Below, piece by piece: positions 22,242 through 29,974 of a stretch of 48,118 nucleotides of DNA (positions within the stretch are counted from its first letter, which is position 1; each line of letters starts with the position of its first letter). The DNA is from Rhodospirillaceae bacterium (GTDB lineage Bacteria > Pseudomonadota > Alphaproteobacteria > JAEULC01): positions 1-48,118 of the forward strand of contig JAHFPH010000008.1 of assembly GCA_023266845.1 (NCBI GenBank). Direction: 5' to 3'. The notes beneath the pieces were generated by a model. It was not told the DNA's origin. It ran no database searches and was given only the letters and a program-made list of their open reading frames with translations. The translations under genes were made by a program, and so were the position numbers.

Positions 22242-22787
22242 ATGTCGTATTGCAAGATCGCGCCGGGCCACGAATTCCACGGGCCCTATCACGACACGGA
22301 ATACGGCTTTCCGTCGCGCGACGAGCGCGTCTTGTTCGAACGCCTGGCCCTGGAAATCATGCAGGCGGGGTTGAGCTGGCTGATCGTGCTGAAAAAGCGC
22401 CGGGGGATGAACACCGCGTTCCGCGATTTCGACGTCGACAAGGTGGCGGCGTTCGGCGCGCGCGACATAAAGCGCCTGCTCGCCGACGCTGGGATCATCC
22501 GCAACCGCCTGAAGATCGTTGCGATCATCGACAACGCGCGGCGCGTGCGGGCCTTGCGCGAAAGCCACGGCGGCTTCGCCTTCTGGCTCGATGTGCACCA
22601 TCCCAAATCCAGGGACGAATGGGTCAAGCTGTTCCGCGCGACCTTCCGTTTCACGGGCGGCGAGGTGGTGAACGAGTTCTTGATGAGCCTGGGTTATTTG
22701 CCGGGCGCGCATCATCCGCGCTGCCCAGCGCATAAACGAATCATGCGCGCAAAACCGCCTTGGCTCCTAGCCAAACGCGCGAAATAG
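22242..22787 (+). CDS. tag: DNA-3-methyladenine glycosylase I (181 aa)
   Basis: Tag removes 3-methyladenine from alkylated DNA in base-excision repair. It belongs to the helix-hairpin-helix superfamily and has a zinc snap holding the termini together: Cys4, His17 (in YHDTEYG) and the C-terminal GAHHPRCPAH supply the ligands, at positions matching E. coli Tag. The catalytic region QAGLSWLIVLKKR is present. It follows DUF1467 by 18 bp and is probably the last gene of this run; a small-RNA locus lies downstream. Confidence 0.94.
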   Translation: MSYCKIAPGHEFHGPYHDTEYGFPSRDERVLFERLALEIMQAGLSWLIVLKKRRGMNTAFRDFDVDKVAAFGARDIKRLLADAGIIRNRLKIVAIIDNARRVRALRESHGGFAFWLDVHHPKSRDEWVKLFRATFRFTGGEVVNEFLMSLGYLPGAHHPRCPAHKRIMRAKPPWLLAKRAK

Positions 22788-22878
22788 ACAATATTGAATT
22801 ATCTTATTTCTAATTCGCCGAATCGGCTATCGATCTGATTGATATCGCCGATTTCGGCGGCAACGTCCAATTCGTGCG

Positions 22879-22913
22879 AAAAAAAGTGGCAAGCCGATAG
22901 ACATGCTTGCCAC
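22879..22913 (-). terminator. Intrinsic terminator on the minus strand (or operator) upstream of the small RNA
   Basis: GTGGCAAGC (22886-22894) and GCTTGCCAC (22905-22913) form a perfect 9-bp stem with a 10-nt loop. Read on the minus strand the hairpin is followed by seven T residues (the A-run at 22879-22885). This would end a transcript coming from the purine permease. The right arm also covers the presumed -35 (TTGCCA 22907-22912) of the plus-strand small RNA, so the same inverted repeat could be an operator. Confidence 0.6.
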
Positions 22914-22943
22914 AAAAGCGTTTTGGGTTCCTAGTATCCGGTG

Positions 22944-23032
22944 TGGAACGAGGCGTTTCCGCCTGTTCCTTTCGCCTGGTGGCGATTCCTCCCTAAACTC
23001 GGGCCGCGTCGGCTTGCCGACGCGGTCTTTTT
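22944..23032 (+). ncRNA. Candidate trans-acting small RNA, about 89 nt
   Basis: Four elements lie in order. Hairpin 1 pairs GGAAC and AGGCG (22945-22955) with CGCCTGTTCC (22960-22969), one bulged G, loop TTTC. Hairpin 2 is TCGCC-TGGT-GGCGA (22972-22985). A single-stranded TTCCTCCCTAAACTCGGG (22986-23003) holds an anti-Shine-Dalgarno-like UUCCUCCC. Hairpin 3 is a 9-bp stem with a CTTG loop followed by TCTTTTT. TAGTAT at 22932-22937 would be the -10; TTGCCA at 22907-22912 is a possible -35, but with a long 19-bp spacer. No open frame fits. The layout resembles alphaproteobacterial regulatory sRNAs that block ribosome binding sites; I cannot assign a family. Confidence 0.6.
23004..23032 (+). terminator. 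Strong intrinsic terminator of the small RNA
   Basis: CCGCGTCGG (23004-23012), loop CTTG (23013-23016), CCGACGCGG (23017-23025) and TCTTTTT (23026-23032) form a perfect 9-bp GC stem with a U-tract. It is the clearest rho-independent terminator in the window. It points in the plus direction, where the nearest plus-strand gene, tag, ended about 220 bp earlier, so it most likely ends a separate short transcript. Confidence 0.85.
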
Positions 23033-23076
23033 CACGGCGGCGTGAGTATAGCGAGGCGCTTCCGGCCTGTCACCCT

Positions 23077-23107
23077 TTGTCCACAGGCAACAGGCAGGTT
23101 ATCCACA
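23077..23107 (+). other. Pair of DnaA-box-like sites
   Basis: TTGTCCACA (23077-23085) and TTATCCACA (23099-23107) lie in the same orientation with starts 22 bp apart, two helical turns. The second is identical to the strong DnaA box consensus. They sit between the small-RNA terminator and the 3' end of the purine permease. Only two sites are present and no replication-origin gene is nearby, so a DnaA-titrating or regulatory site is more plausible than an origin. Confidence 0.45.
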
Positions 23108-23138
23108 GGTTTAATATTCCGCCTCCGCTCAAATTTTT

Positions 23139-24437
23139 TCAGATCAGCCCGTATTTGAGCAGGAACAGCGCGGCGATGGCGATCACCGCGGGATGCAGCT
23201 CCTTGAACCGCCCGGCCAGCAGCTTGCACAGCGCGTAGACCACGAAGCCGAAGGCGATGCCGTGGGCGATCGAGAAGGTCAGCGGCATGGCCAGCGCGCA
23301 GACCACCGCCGGGGCGTATTCCGTCACGTCCTCCCAGTCCAGCTCGGTAAGGCCGCGCGCCATCAGGCAGGCCACGAACAGCAGGGCCGGGGCCGTGGCA
23401 TAGGCCGGGATGCTGCTGGCCAAGGGCGAGAAGAACAGCGCCGCCAGGAACAGCACCGCCACCACCACGGCGGTCAGGCCCGTGCGTCCGCCGGCCTTCA
23501 CGCCCGCCGCGCTTTCGATATAGCTGGTGACGGTCGAGGTGCCCAGCACCGCGCCCATCATGGCCGAGCCGCTGTCGGCGATCAGCACCTTTTTCAGGCG
23601 CGGGATCGTGCCGTCGGGTTGCAGCATTCCAGCGCGATAAGCCACGCCGATCAGCGTTCCCGCGTTGTCGAAGAAATCGACGAACAGGAACGCGAACACG
23701 ATGGCGAACAAGCCCAGGTTGAGCGCGCCTTTGAGATCCATCTGCCCGAAAGTCGGTGCCAGGCTGGGCGGCGCGCTGGCGATGCCGTTGAATTTCGACA
23801 CGCCCGACACAATGCCGATCGCCGCCACCAGCAGAATCGAGATGATGATGCCGCCGGTCACCTTGCGCGCGTCCAGCGCGATCATCAAAAGGAACCCGAA
23901 AATCGCCAGCAGCACCTCGGGCTTGGTGACGTCGCCCAGCGTCACCAGGGTTTCGGGATGCTTCACGACGATGCCCGCCTCTTCCATGGCGATGATGCCG
24001 AGGAACAGCCCGATGCCGGCCGAGATCGCCATTTTCAGCGATTTGGGAATCGCGTTGATGATGTATTCGCGCACCGGCGTGACGGAGAGGATGAAGAACA
24101 GGATGCCCGACAGGAACACCGCGCCCAGCGCCACCTGCCAGGACTGCTTCATGCCCAGCACCACGCTGAAGGTGAAATAGGCGTTGAGGCCCATGCCCGG
24201 CGCCAGCGCCAGCGGGTAGTTGGCGTAAAGCCCCATCGCCAGCGTGCCGATGGCGGAGCCCAGGCACGTCGCCACGAACACGGCACCGTAATCCATGCCC
24301 GCCGCCTTCAGGATCGACGGGTTGACGAAGATGATATAGGCCATGGTCAGGAACGTCGTGACGCCGGCCAGGATTTCCGTGCGCACCGATGTGCGGTTCT
24401 CGTCCAGCCGGAAAAACTTGTTCAGCATGTCGGTCAT
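23139..24437 (-). CDS. AzgA-type purine (guanine/hypoxanthine) permease, NCS2 superfamily (432 aa)
   Basis: This inner-membrane carrier resembles the AzgA/PbuG/GhxP branch of purine permeases, which import guanine, hypoxanthine or adenine with protons. It begins MTDMLNKFFRLDENRTSVRTE, then has GVTTFLTMAYIIFVNP, GMGLNAYFTF, the VDFFDNAGTLIG segment and GTSTVTSYIESAAGV, all characteristic. About 12-14 helices are expected. ATG at 24437 is preferred to a 37-residue upstream extension lacking family character. It stands alone; a minus-strand terminator lies beyond the small RNA, so its long 3' transcript could be antisense to that RNA. No purine riboswitch is visible upstream. Confidence 0.9.
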   Translation of the reverse strand: MTDMLNKFFRLDENRTSVRTEILAGVTTFLTMAYIIFVNPSILKAAGMDYGAVFVATCLGSAIGTLAMGLYANYPLALAPGMGLNAYFTFSVVLGMKQSWQVALGAVFLSGILFFILSVTPVREYIINAIPKSLKMAISAGIGLFLGIIAMEEAGIVVKHPETLVTLGDVTKPEVLLAIFGFLLMIALDARKVTGGIIISILLVAAIGIVSGVSKFNGIASAPPSLAPTFGQMDLKGALNLGLFAIVFAFLFVDFFDNAGTLIGVAYRAGMLQPDGTIPRLKKVLIADSGSAMMGAVLGTSTVTSYIESAAGVKAGGRTGLTAVVVAVLFLAALFFSPLASSIPAYATAPALLFVACLMARGLTELDWEDVTEYAPAVVCALAMPLTFSIAHGIAFGFVVYALCKLLAGRFKELHPAVIAIAALFLLKYGLI

Positions 24438-24563
24438 TGCGGCAGCCCCCCGATTTGGCGGGGATGCGGCGCCTTGAAAGCGTCGCGGAACCCCACCCCC
24501 CGGATTCCCTGTAGCGCGTCTGCTTGTGGATTGGCTAGTCGCCTGCAACCCTTGCTTCTATTT

Positions 24564-24642
24564 CGTCCTCGCCCTTCGACAGGCTCGGGGTGAGGACGAT
24601 AGAGAAAGTTCCTCATTCCTAGGCTTGTCGAAGGATGAGGAA
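24564..24642. repeat. Inverted doublet of the CCTTCGACAGGC palindromic repeat
   Basis: Copy one (24564-24598) has arms CGTCCTC and GAGGACG around a plus-oriented core CCTTCGACAGGC. Copy two (24609-24642) has arms TTCCTCAT and ATGAGGAA around the reverse core GCTTGTCGAAGG. Each can fold alone, and the two are in opposite orientation, like REP/BIME doublets. The doublet lies between the divergent purine permease and the MFS transporter gene. Confidence 0.8.
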
Positions 24643-24660
24643 CTGGTCGATGCAATGACG

Positions 24661-24690
24661 TTGGCCGATCCGCCCGTTCCCCGCTAGACT
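24661..24690 (+). promoter_or_regulatory. Promoter of the MFS gene, implying a leaderless transcript
   Basis: TTGGCC (24661-24666) and TAGACT (24685-24690) are 18 bp apart, each matching four of six consensus bases. Transcription would start near 24697, only about four bases before ATG 24701. No ribosome site fits into that leader, so the mRNA would be leaderless or nearly so. Confidence 0.5.
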
Positions 24691-24700
24691 CCGCGCCGCA

Positions 24701-25876
24701 ATGGCCGCCTCACGTCTCGCCGCCCGGCTGTTCGAGCCGGGCCCCGCCGCGTTCGTCCTGCTGTTCGCCGTCGATACCCTGTCGCGCGCCACCCTGGCGG
24801 TGGTGCTGCCGGTGGTGGCGCTGGGCGCATTGGGCAACGCGCGCAACGTCAGCATCGCCTACACCGTCGCGGTCTGCATGGTGCTGGCGGCGAGCCAAGC
24901 CATCCCGGTCGTGGTGCGGCGCTTCGGCGCGCACCGCGTCTTCGTGCTGGCGGCGCTGATGCTGCTGCTGGTGCCGCCATGCCTCGCGTTCGCCAACGGC
25001 GCCAGCGTGCTGGCGGCGATCGCCTTGCGCGGACTTGCCACCGCCGCCGGCGTGACGGCCCTGCAGCTCATGATCATGGCCCATACCGACCGGCGCGACC
25101 TGTCGAAGATCGAGCCGCTGCGGGTGTTTTCGTCGGCCGGCGTGTGGGTGGCGATGCCGCTCGTCGGCATCAAGCTGTACGAGCAGATCGCGCCCTGGGC
25201 CGCCTATGCCGTCACCATCGCTTTTATCGTGCTGCTGCTGGTCCATCTGGCGCTGCTCAAGGCCGAGCGCGGCCCGCCAGCGGGTTTGCCCGCGCGTTTC
25301 GCGCCGCTCAGAAACTTCAGGCGCTACATGGCGCAGCCGCGGCTGCGCCTGGCCTATGTGCTGAACATGGCGCGCGAAAGCTGGTGGGCGCTGTTGATAG
25401 TCTATGTGCCGATCTACATGGTGACCGCCGGCATGGGCGCGGACTGGGGCGGCTATCTGGTCTCGGCTTGCTTTGGCCTGCTGTTCGCTACGCCGCTGTT
25501 CGGGCGGCTGGCGCGGCGCATCGGCATGCGGCCGGTGATCATGGGCGGTTTCATCGTCACCGGAACGGCGGTTCTGCTAGGCGCGCTCGCGACGGAGTGG
25601 CCCGTGGCCTTCGCCGCCTGCATCATCGTCGCGGGGATCGGCGCCATCGCGCTCGATTCCATCAGCATGGTGACGTTCCAGCGCGCGGTGCGCGCGCGCG
25701 AACGGCCCGAGATGACGGTGGTGTTCGTCACCTATCGCGACACCGCCGTTCTGGTCTCGACTGGAATCTACTCCCTGCTGCTCAGCTTCTTCGGCCTGTG
25801 GTCGGTGTTCGCGGCGGCGGGGTTGTGCCTGCTGGCCGCCGCCTGGCTCGCGCGCCATATCCCGCGCGGCATGTGA
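24701..25876 (+). CDS. Major facilitator superfamily transporter (391 aa), substrate unknown
   Basis: The protein has about 12 hydrophobic segments in two halves, with a basic loop after helix 2 (VVRRFGAHRVF) and a matching loop in the second half (FGRLARRIGMRP), the usual MFS pattern. I cannot assign a substrate. The first helix includes FVLLFAVDTLSRATLAVVLP. Its stop overlaps the start of the following methyltransferase-like gene (ATGTGATG), so the two probably form an operon. The predicted promoter leaves almost no leader. Confidence 0.8.
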   Translation: MAASRLAARLFEPGPAAFVLLFAVDTLSRATLAVVLPVVALGALGNARNVSIAYTVAVCMVLAASQAIPVVVRRFGAHRVFVLAALMLLLVPPCLAFANGASVLAAIALRGLATAAGVTALQLMIMAHTDRRDLSKIEPLRVFSSAGVWVAMPLVGIKLYEQIAPWAAYAVTIAFIVLLLVHLALLKAERGPPAGLPARFAPLRNFRRYMAQPRLRLAYVLNMARESWWALLIVYVPIYMVTAGMGADWGGYLVSACFGLLFATPLFGRLARRIGMRPVIMGGFIVTGTAVLLGALATEWPVAFAACIIVAGIGAIALDSISMVTFQRAVRARERPEMTVVFVTYRDTAVLVSTGIYSLLLSFFGLWSVFAAAGLCLLAAAWLARHIPRGM

Positions 25877-26397
25877 TGACGCTTTCCATCCTCGTTCTCA
25901 CGCTGGTGACCGTACAGCGGCTTTGCGAGCTTCTATACGCGCGTGTCAATGCGTTGAGGCTCGTCGCCATGGGGGCGGTCGAGGCGGGCGCGGCGCATTA
26001 TCCGTTCCTGATCGGTGTGCATTTCTTCTGGATCTTCGGGCTGTGGTGGTTCGGCCGCGATCAACCCGTCTCGCCGGCCTGGCTTGCGGTCTATCTGTTG
26101 CTGCAGATCGGCCGCGCCTGGGTGCTGTGGACGTTGGGCAGGCGCTGGACCACGCGCATCTATGTGCTGCCGGGCGCGAGGCTGGTGCGCGCCGGTCCGT
26201 ACCGCTTCATCGATCATCCGAACTACGCGGTGTTGGCGGGCGAGATCGCGGTGCTGCCGCTGGTGTTCGGGCTTTGGGCTTACGCGGCGGTTTTTACGGC
26301 GCTCAACGCGGCGGCGTTGTTCGTGCGCATCAGGTCTGAAAACGCGGCCCTTGCGGGGCTACGCTTGGTAGGCACTGGCCATATCAAGCCCTTGTAG
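25876..26397 (+). CDS. Isoprenylcysteine carboxyl methyltransferase-like membrane protein (173 aa)
   Basis: About five hydrophobic segments and the C-terminal signature VRAGPYRFIDHPNYAVLAGE (residues about 101-120) followed by RIRSENAAL identify the ICMT-like family, which uses S-adenosylmethionine at the membrane. Bacterial members often accompany type III polyketide synthases and methylate their products. No such synthase is here; the partner is the upstream MFS exporter, with overlapping start and stop (ATG 25876). The substrate is unknown. Confidence 0.75.
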   Translation: MTLSILVLTLVTVQRLCELLYARVNALRLVAMGAVEAGAAHYPFLIGVHFFWIFGLWWFGRDQPVSPAWLAVYLLLQIGRAWVLWTLGRRWTTRIYVLPGARLVRAGPYRFIDHPNYAVLAGEIAVLPLVFGLWAYAAVFTALNAAALFVRIRSENAALAGLRLVGTGHIKPL

Positions 26398-26426
26398 TCT
26401 CTTCGATATCTGGTGGAGATTAGCGA

Positions 26427-26456
26427 TTGCCGGGCGAGATATTGTGCGGGTATCAT
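26427..26456 (+). promoter_or_regulatory. Promoter of the rpiB-glyA-nrdR-rib operon
   Basis: TTGCCG (26427-26432) and TATCAT (26451-26456) are separated by 18 bp; the -10 matches five and the -35 four of six consensus bases. The leader to ATG 26491 is about 27 nt. It is the only clear promoter before the run of closely spaced genes up to thiL. Confidence 0.5.
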
Positions 26457-26490
26457 GCCGGTACTGCCGCCCAAGGGACTATGCCTAGAA

Positions 26491-26925
26491 ATGACCGCCG
26501 AGACCATCGCCATCGCTTCCGATCATGCCGGCCTGCCGTTGAAACAGGCGCTGAAAAGCGAACTGGAGCGGTCGGGCCTCGGCGTGCTGGATCTGGGCAC
26601 CGACGCCGCAGACTCGGTGGATTATCCCGATTTCGCCGACAAGCTGGCCGCCGTCCTGAAGGCAGGCAAGGCCAAGCGCGGCGTTTTGGTCTGCGGCACG
26701 GGCATCGGCATTTCGATGGCCGCCAACCGCCATCGCCATGTGCGCGCGGCTTTGTGCCACGACGCCACCTCGGCGCGGCTGGCGCGCCAGCACAACGACG
26801 CCAACGTGCTGGCCCTGGGCGCGCGGCTGATCGGCGAGGAGACGGCCAAGGAATGCCTGCGCGTGTTTCTCAATACCGCCTATGAAGGCGGGCGCCATGT
26901 CCGCCGCGTCGCCAAGATGAGCTGA
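26491..26925 (+). CDS. rpiB: Ribose 5-phosphate isomerase B (144 aa)
   Basis: RpiB interconverts ribose 5-phosphate and ribulose 5-phosphate in the pentose phosphate pathway. The N-terminal SDHAG motif (Asp11, His12), catalytic Cys68 in VLVCGTGIGISMAANR and the HNDANVLALGARLIG segment are all present. ATG 26491 gives the usual length; the open frame extends upstream without family character. It precedes glyA by 18 bp, the common alphaproteobacterial order rpiB-glyA-nrdR. The product, ribulose 5-phosphate, is also a riboflavin precursor. Confidence 0.95.
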   Translation: MTAETIAIASDHAGLPLKQALKSELERSGLGVLDLGTDAADSVDYPDFADKLAAVLKAGKAKRGVLVCGTGIGISMAANRHRHVRAALCHDATSARLARQHNDANVLALGARLIGEETAKECLRVFLNTAYEGGRHVRRVAKMS

Positions 26926-26943
26926 GCGGAGAACGGTTTTCCC

Positions 26944-28242
26944 ATGACCGCCAAAATGGCCCACCGCGCCGGCGCCGATCCTTTCTTCGCCCGCGCGCTC
27001 GGCGACGCCGATCCGGCGATCCAGGCCACGATCGGCCGCGAGTTGAAGCGCCAGCAGGACGGGATCGAGCTGATCGCGTCGGAAAACATCGTCTCGCGCG
27101 CCGTGCTGGAAGCGCAGGGCTCGGTGCTGACCAACAAATACGCCGAGGGCCTGCCGGGCAAGCGCTATTACGGCGGCTGCGAGTTCGTGGACGAGACCGA
27201 GCGGCTGGCGATCGAGCGCGCCCGCAAGCTGTTCGACTGCGTCTTCGCCAACGTGCAGCCGCATTCCGGCGCGCAGGCGAACGAGGCGGTATATTTGGCG
27301 CTGCTCAGTCCCGGCGACACGATCATGGGATTGTCGCTGGCCGCGGGCGGGCATCTGACGCACGGCGCGCCGCCCAACATCTCGGGCAAGTGGTTCAAGG
27401 CGGTGCAGTACGGCGTGCGCCGCGACACCCAACAGATCGACTACGACGAGCTGGAAGCGACCGCCCGGCAGGTGAAGCCGAAGCTGATCATCGCCGGCGG
27501 CTCGGCCTATCCGCGGCTGCTCGACTTCCCGCGCTTCCGCAAAATCGCCGACGCGGCCGGCGCCTATCTGATGGTCGACATGGCGCATTTTGCCGGGCTT
27601 GTTGCGGGCGGGGCGCATCCAAGCCCGTTGCCGCACGCCCATGTCGTGACCACCACCACGCACAAGACCCTGCGGGGCCCGCGCGGCGGCATGATCCTGA
27701 GCGTCGACGCCGAGCTCGGCAAGAAGATCAACTCGGCCGTGTTTCCCGGCCTGCAGGGCGGCCCGCTGATGCACGTGATCGCCGCCAAGGCGGTGGCGTT
27801 CGGCGAGGCGCTCGAGCCCGCGTTCCGCGCCTATGCCAAGCAGGTGGTCGACAACGCCAAGGCGCTGGCCGCCACCCTGCAAGCGCGCGGCTTCGACATC
27901 GTGGCCGGCGGCACCGACACGCATCTGATGCTGGTCGATCTGCGCTCGAAGAAGCTGACGGGCAAGGCCGCCGAGGAGACGCTCGGCCGCGCGCATCTGA
28001 CCTGCAACAAGAACGGCGTGCCGTTCGATCCGGAAAAACCGACGATCACCTCGGGCATCAGACTGGGCACGCCCGCGGGCACCACGCGGGGCCTGGGTGT
28101 CGGCGAATTCCGCCGGGTGGGCGAGCTGATCGCCGACGTGCTGGACGCCGAGGCGCGGAGCAACGGCGACAATTCGGCGGCCGAAGCCAAGGCGCGCGAG
28201 GCGGTATTCGATCTGTGCCGCCGCTTTCCGATCTACGGATAG
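26944..28242 (+). CDS. glyA: Serine hydroxymethyltransferase (432 aa)
   Basis: GlyA is the PLP enzyme that converts serine and tetrahydrofolate to glycine and 5,10-methylenetetrahydrofolate, the main one-carbon source. The PLP lysine is Lys241 in [12 protein letters not shown]. The N-terminal [31 protein letters not shown] and [18 protein letters not shown] are standard signatures. Length is normal. It lies between rpiB and nrdR in what looks like one operon. Confidence 0.97.
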   Translation: MTAKMAHRAGADPFFARALGDADPAIQATIGRELKRQQDGIELIASENIVSRAVLEAQGSVLTNKYAEGLPGKRYYGGCEFVDETERLAIERARKLFDCVFANVQPHSGAQANEAVYLALLSPGDTIMGLSLAAGGHLTHGAPPNISGKWFKAVQYGVRRDTQQIDYDELEATARQVKPKLIIAGGSAYPRLLDFPRFRKIADAAGAYLMVDMAHFAGLVAGGAHPSPLPHAHVVTTTTHKTLRGPRGGMILSVDAELGKKINSAVFPGLQGGPLMHVIAAKAVAFGEALEPAFRAYAKQVVDNAKALAATLQARGFDIVAGGTDTHLMLVDLRSKKLTGKAAEETLGRAHLTCNKNGVPFDPEKPTITSGIRLGTPAGTTRGLGVGEFRRVGELIADVLDAEARSNGDNSAAEAKAREAVFDLCRRFPIYG

Positions 28243-28278
28243 CGGAAGCGGCGAAGAAGGAATGAGGGGGAACGGGGG

Positions 28279-28737
28279 ATGCGCTGTCCATTTTGCGGCC
28301 ATGACGACACCCAGGTGAAGGATTCGCGGCCGACCGAGGACAACTCGGCGATCCGGCGGCGAAGGTTCTGTCCGAACTGCGGTGCGCGCTTCACCACGTT
28401 CGAGCGCATCCAGTTGCGCGAGTTGACGGTGGTGAAGAAGAACGGCCAGCGCGAACCGTTCGACCGCGACAAGCTGGCGCGCTCGATGGCCACGGCGCTG
28501 CGCAAGCGCCCGGTCGAGGCCGAGCGCACCGAGCGCGTGATCAACGGTATCGTCCGGCGCCTGGAAAGCTCGGGCGAAAGCGAAATTCCCGCCAGCGCGA
28601 TCGGCGAGCTGGTGATGGAGGCGCTGGCGAACCTCGATCCGGTCGCCTATGTGCGCTTCGCGTCGGTCTACCGCAATTTCCGCGAGGCCAAGGACTTCGA
28701 GGATTTCGTCGAGAAGCTCGGCGACACTAAAGAATAA
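28279..28737 (+). CDS. nrdR: Transcriptional repressor NrdR (152 aa)
   Basis: NrdR represses ribonucleotide reductase genes in response to ATP/dATP. The zinc ribbon MRCPFC (Cys3, Cys6) and FCPNC (Cys31, Cys34) binds DNA. The following ATP-cone domain begins [19 protein letters not shown]. Length is typical. It sits between glyA and ribD as in most alphaproteobacteria. No NrdR box was found in this window, so its targets are elsewhere. Confidence 0.97.
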   Translation: MRCPFCGHDDTQVKDSRPTEDNSAIRRRRFCPNCGARFTTFERIQLRELTVVKKNGQREPFDRDKLARSMATALRKRPVEAERTERVINGIVRRLESSGESEIPASAIGELVMEALANLDPVAYVRFASVYRNFREAKDFEDFVEKLGDTKE

Positions 28738-28749
28738 AGCGGCTTGAAG

Positions 28750-28811
28750 CCACCAAGATACCAAGGCACCAAGCAAAGCCCCTTAATCTTGGTGTCTTTG
28801 TGCCTTGGTGG
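28750..28811. repeat. Imperfect palindrome of the CACCAAGGCACCAAG type between nrdR and ribD
   Basis: Left arm 28750-28773 and right arm 28788-28811 (24 nt each) are complementary at 20 positions and enclose a 14-nt loop. The arms consist of CCACCAAG...CACCAAG words, a type seen as an interspersed intergenic repeat in various proteobacteria. It lies inside an operon and ends about 40 bp before the ribD start, so in mRNA it would form a long hairpin that could affect ribD expression. Confidence 0.75.
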
Positions 28812-28851
28812 TTAGCCCTTGAGTGGCACGGGACATCGGACGGAGCCGTGC

Positions 28852-29964
28852 TTGAGCGCATTCACTGAACACGACCGCCATTTCATGCAGGGCGCGCTGA
28901 GCCTCGCGCGGCGCGGGCTGGGCCGGGTCTGGCCCAATCCGGCCGTGGGCTGCGTGATCGTGAAAGACGGCGCGGTGGTCGGGCGCGGCTCAACGCAACC
29001 CGGCGGCCGCCCGCATGCCGAGACCGAGGCGCTGAAGCGCGCCGGCGCGAAAGCGCGCGGCGCCACCGTCTATGCGACGCTCGAACCGTGCTCGCATCAC
29101 GGTCAAACGCCGCCCTGCGCCGACGCGCTCGCCGCGGCCAAGGTCGCGCGCGTGGTCGCCGCGATCGAAGACCCCGATCCGCGCGTGAAGGGAAACGGCT
29201 TCGCGGCGCTGAAGCGCGCCGGCATCGCCGTCGAAACCGGCCTGTGCGCTGAGGAGGCGCGCGCGGTCAACCAGGGGTTCTTCACGCGCATCCTGCACAA
29301 GCGGCCGATGGCGACGCTGAAGCTTGCGACCTCTCTCGATGGGCGCATCGCCACGCGCCTAGGCGAAAGCAAATGGATCACATCCGAGCAGGCGCGCGCG
29401 CGGGCGCATCTGCTGCGCGCCACGCATGACGCCGTCATGATCGGCATCGGCACGGCGCTCAAGGACGATCCCGAGCTCACCTGCCGCCTACCGGGCATGG
29501 AAGCGTTTAAGCCCGTGCGCGTCGTGTCGGACAGCGACGCCAAGCTGCCGCTTGCCTCCAAGCTGGTCCGCTCGGCGCGCGCGCATCCCGTTTGGATCAT
29601 CGCGCGCCAGGGCGCCGACGACGCGCGGGTCGCGGCGCTGAAAGCGGCCGGCGTGGACGTGCTGCGCGTGCTGGCCGGCCCCGACAACCGCCCGGACCCA
29701 GCCGAGGCGCTCCAGGCGCTGGGCGCCGAGGGCCTGACCCGCGTTCTGGTCGAAGGCGGCGGGCGGCTTGCCGCGTCGCTGCTGAAGGCGGGTCTGATCG
29801 ACCGCCTGGTCTGGTTCCGCGCGCCGATCGTTCTGGGCGGCGACGGCGTGCCGGCGCTGGAGGGGCTCGACGTCAGCAAATTGGCCGATGCATTCGGCTT
29901 CACGCGCCGATCGGCCTCCGCCCTCGGCCCCGATCTCATGGAAAGCTACGTCCGGGCGCGCTAG
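28852..29964 (+). CDS. ribD: Bifunctional riboflavin biosynthesis deaminase/reductase RibD (370 aa)
   Basis: RibD deaminates 2,5-diamino-6-ribosylamino-pyrimidinone phosphate and then reduces the ribose side chain. The N-terminal deaminase has zinc ligands His55 in PHAETEAL and the cysteines of PCSHHGQTPPC. The reductase begins near MATLKLATSLDGRIAT and includes RVLVEGGGRLAASLL. TTG 28852 was chosen because GGAG (28842-28845) lies six bases before it and the protein then opens like relatives; TTG 28819 or ATG 28885 are alternatives. It is followed by ribE after 10 bp. Confidence 0.93.
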   Translation: MSAFTEHDRHFMQGALSLARRGLGRVWPNPAVGCVIVKDGAVVGRGSTQPGGRPHAETEALKRAGAKARGATVYATLEPCSHHGQTPPCADALAAAKVARVVAAIEDPDPRVKGNGFAALKRAGIAVETGLCAEEARAVNQGFFTRILHKRPMATLKLATSLDGRIATRLGESKWITSEQARARAHLLRATHDAVMIGIGTALKDDPELTCRLPGMEAFKPVRVVSDSDAKLPLASKLVRSARAHPVWIIARQGADDARVAALKAAGVDVLRVLAGPDNRPDPAEALQALGAEGLTRVLVEGGGRLAASLLKAGLIDRLVWFRAPIVLGGDGVPALEGLDVSKLADAFGFTRRSASALGPDLMESYVRAR

Positions 29965-29974
29965 TCTGCGGCCC

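Noticed and set aside
22921-23032. 6S RNA or SRP RNA
   Set aside because: No long closing stem with a central bubble (6S) and no SRP tetraloop domain with its conserved GGAA/GCAGCC words; three separate short hairpins fit a regulatory sRNA better.
22790-23140. Chromosomal origin of replication
   Set aside because: Only two DnaA boxes, no AT-rich unwinding repeat array and no typical origin neighbours (hemE, parAB, gidA, dnaA).
22903-23238. Open frame of 111 codons through the sRNA region on the plus strand
   Set aside because: It runs across the strong terminator and into the antisense of the permease, has no ribosome site and no recognisable product.
24438-24560. Purine riboswitch before the permease
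   Set aside because: No three-way junction with the conserved loop-loop sequences could be found upstream of the permease start.
28738-28851. FMN riboswitch before ribD
   Set aside because: None of the conserved FMN-aptamer stretches are present; the region is an A/C-rich palindrome.
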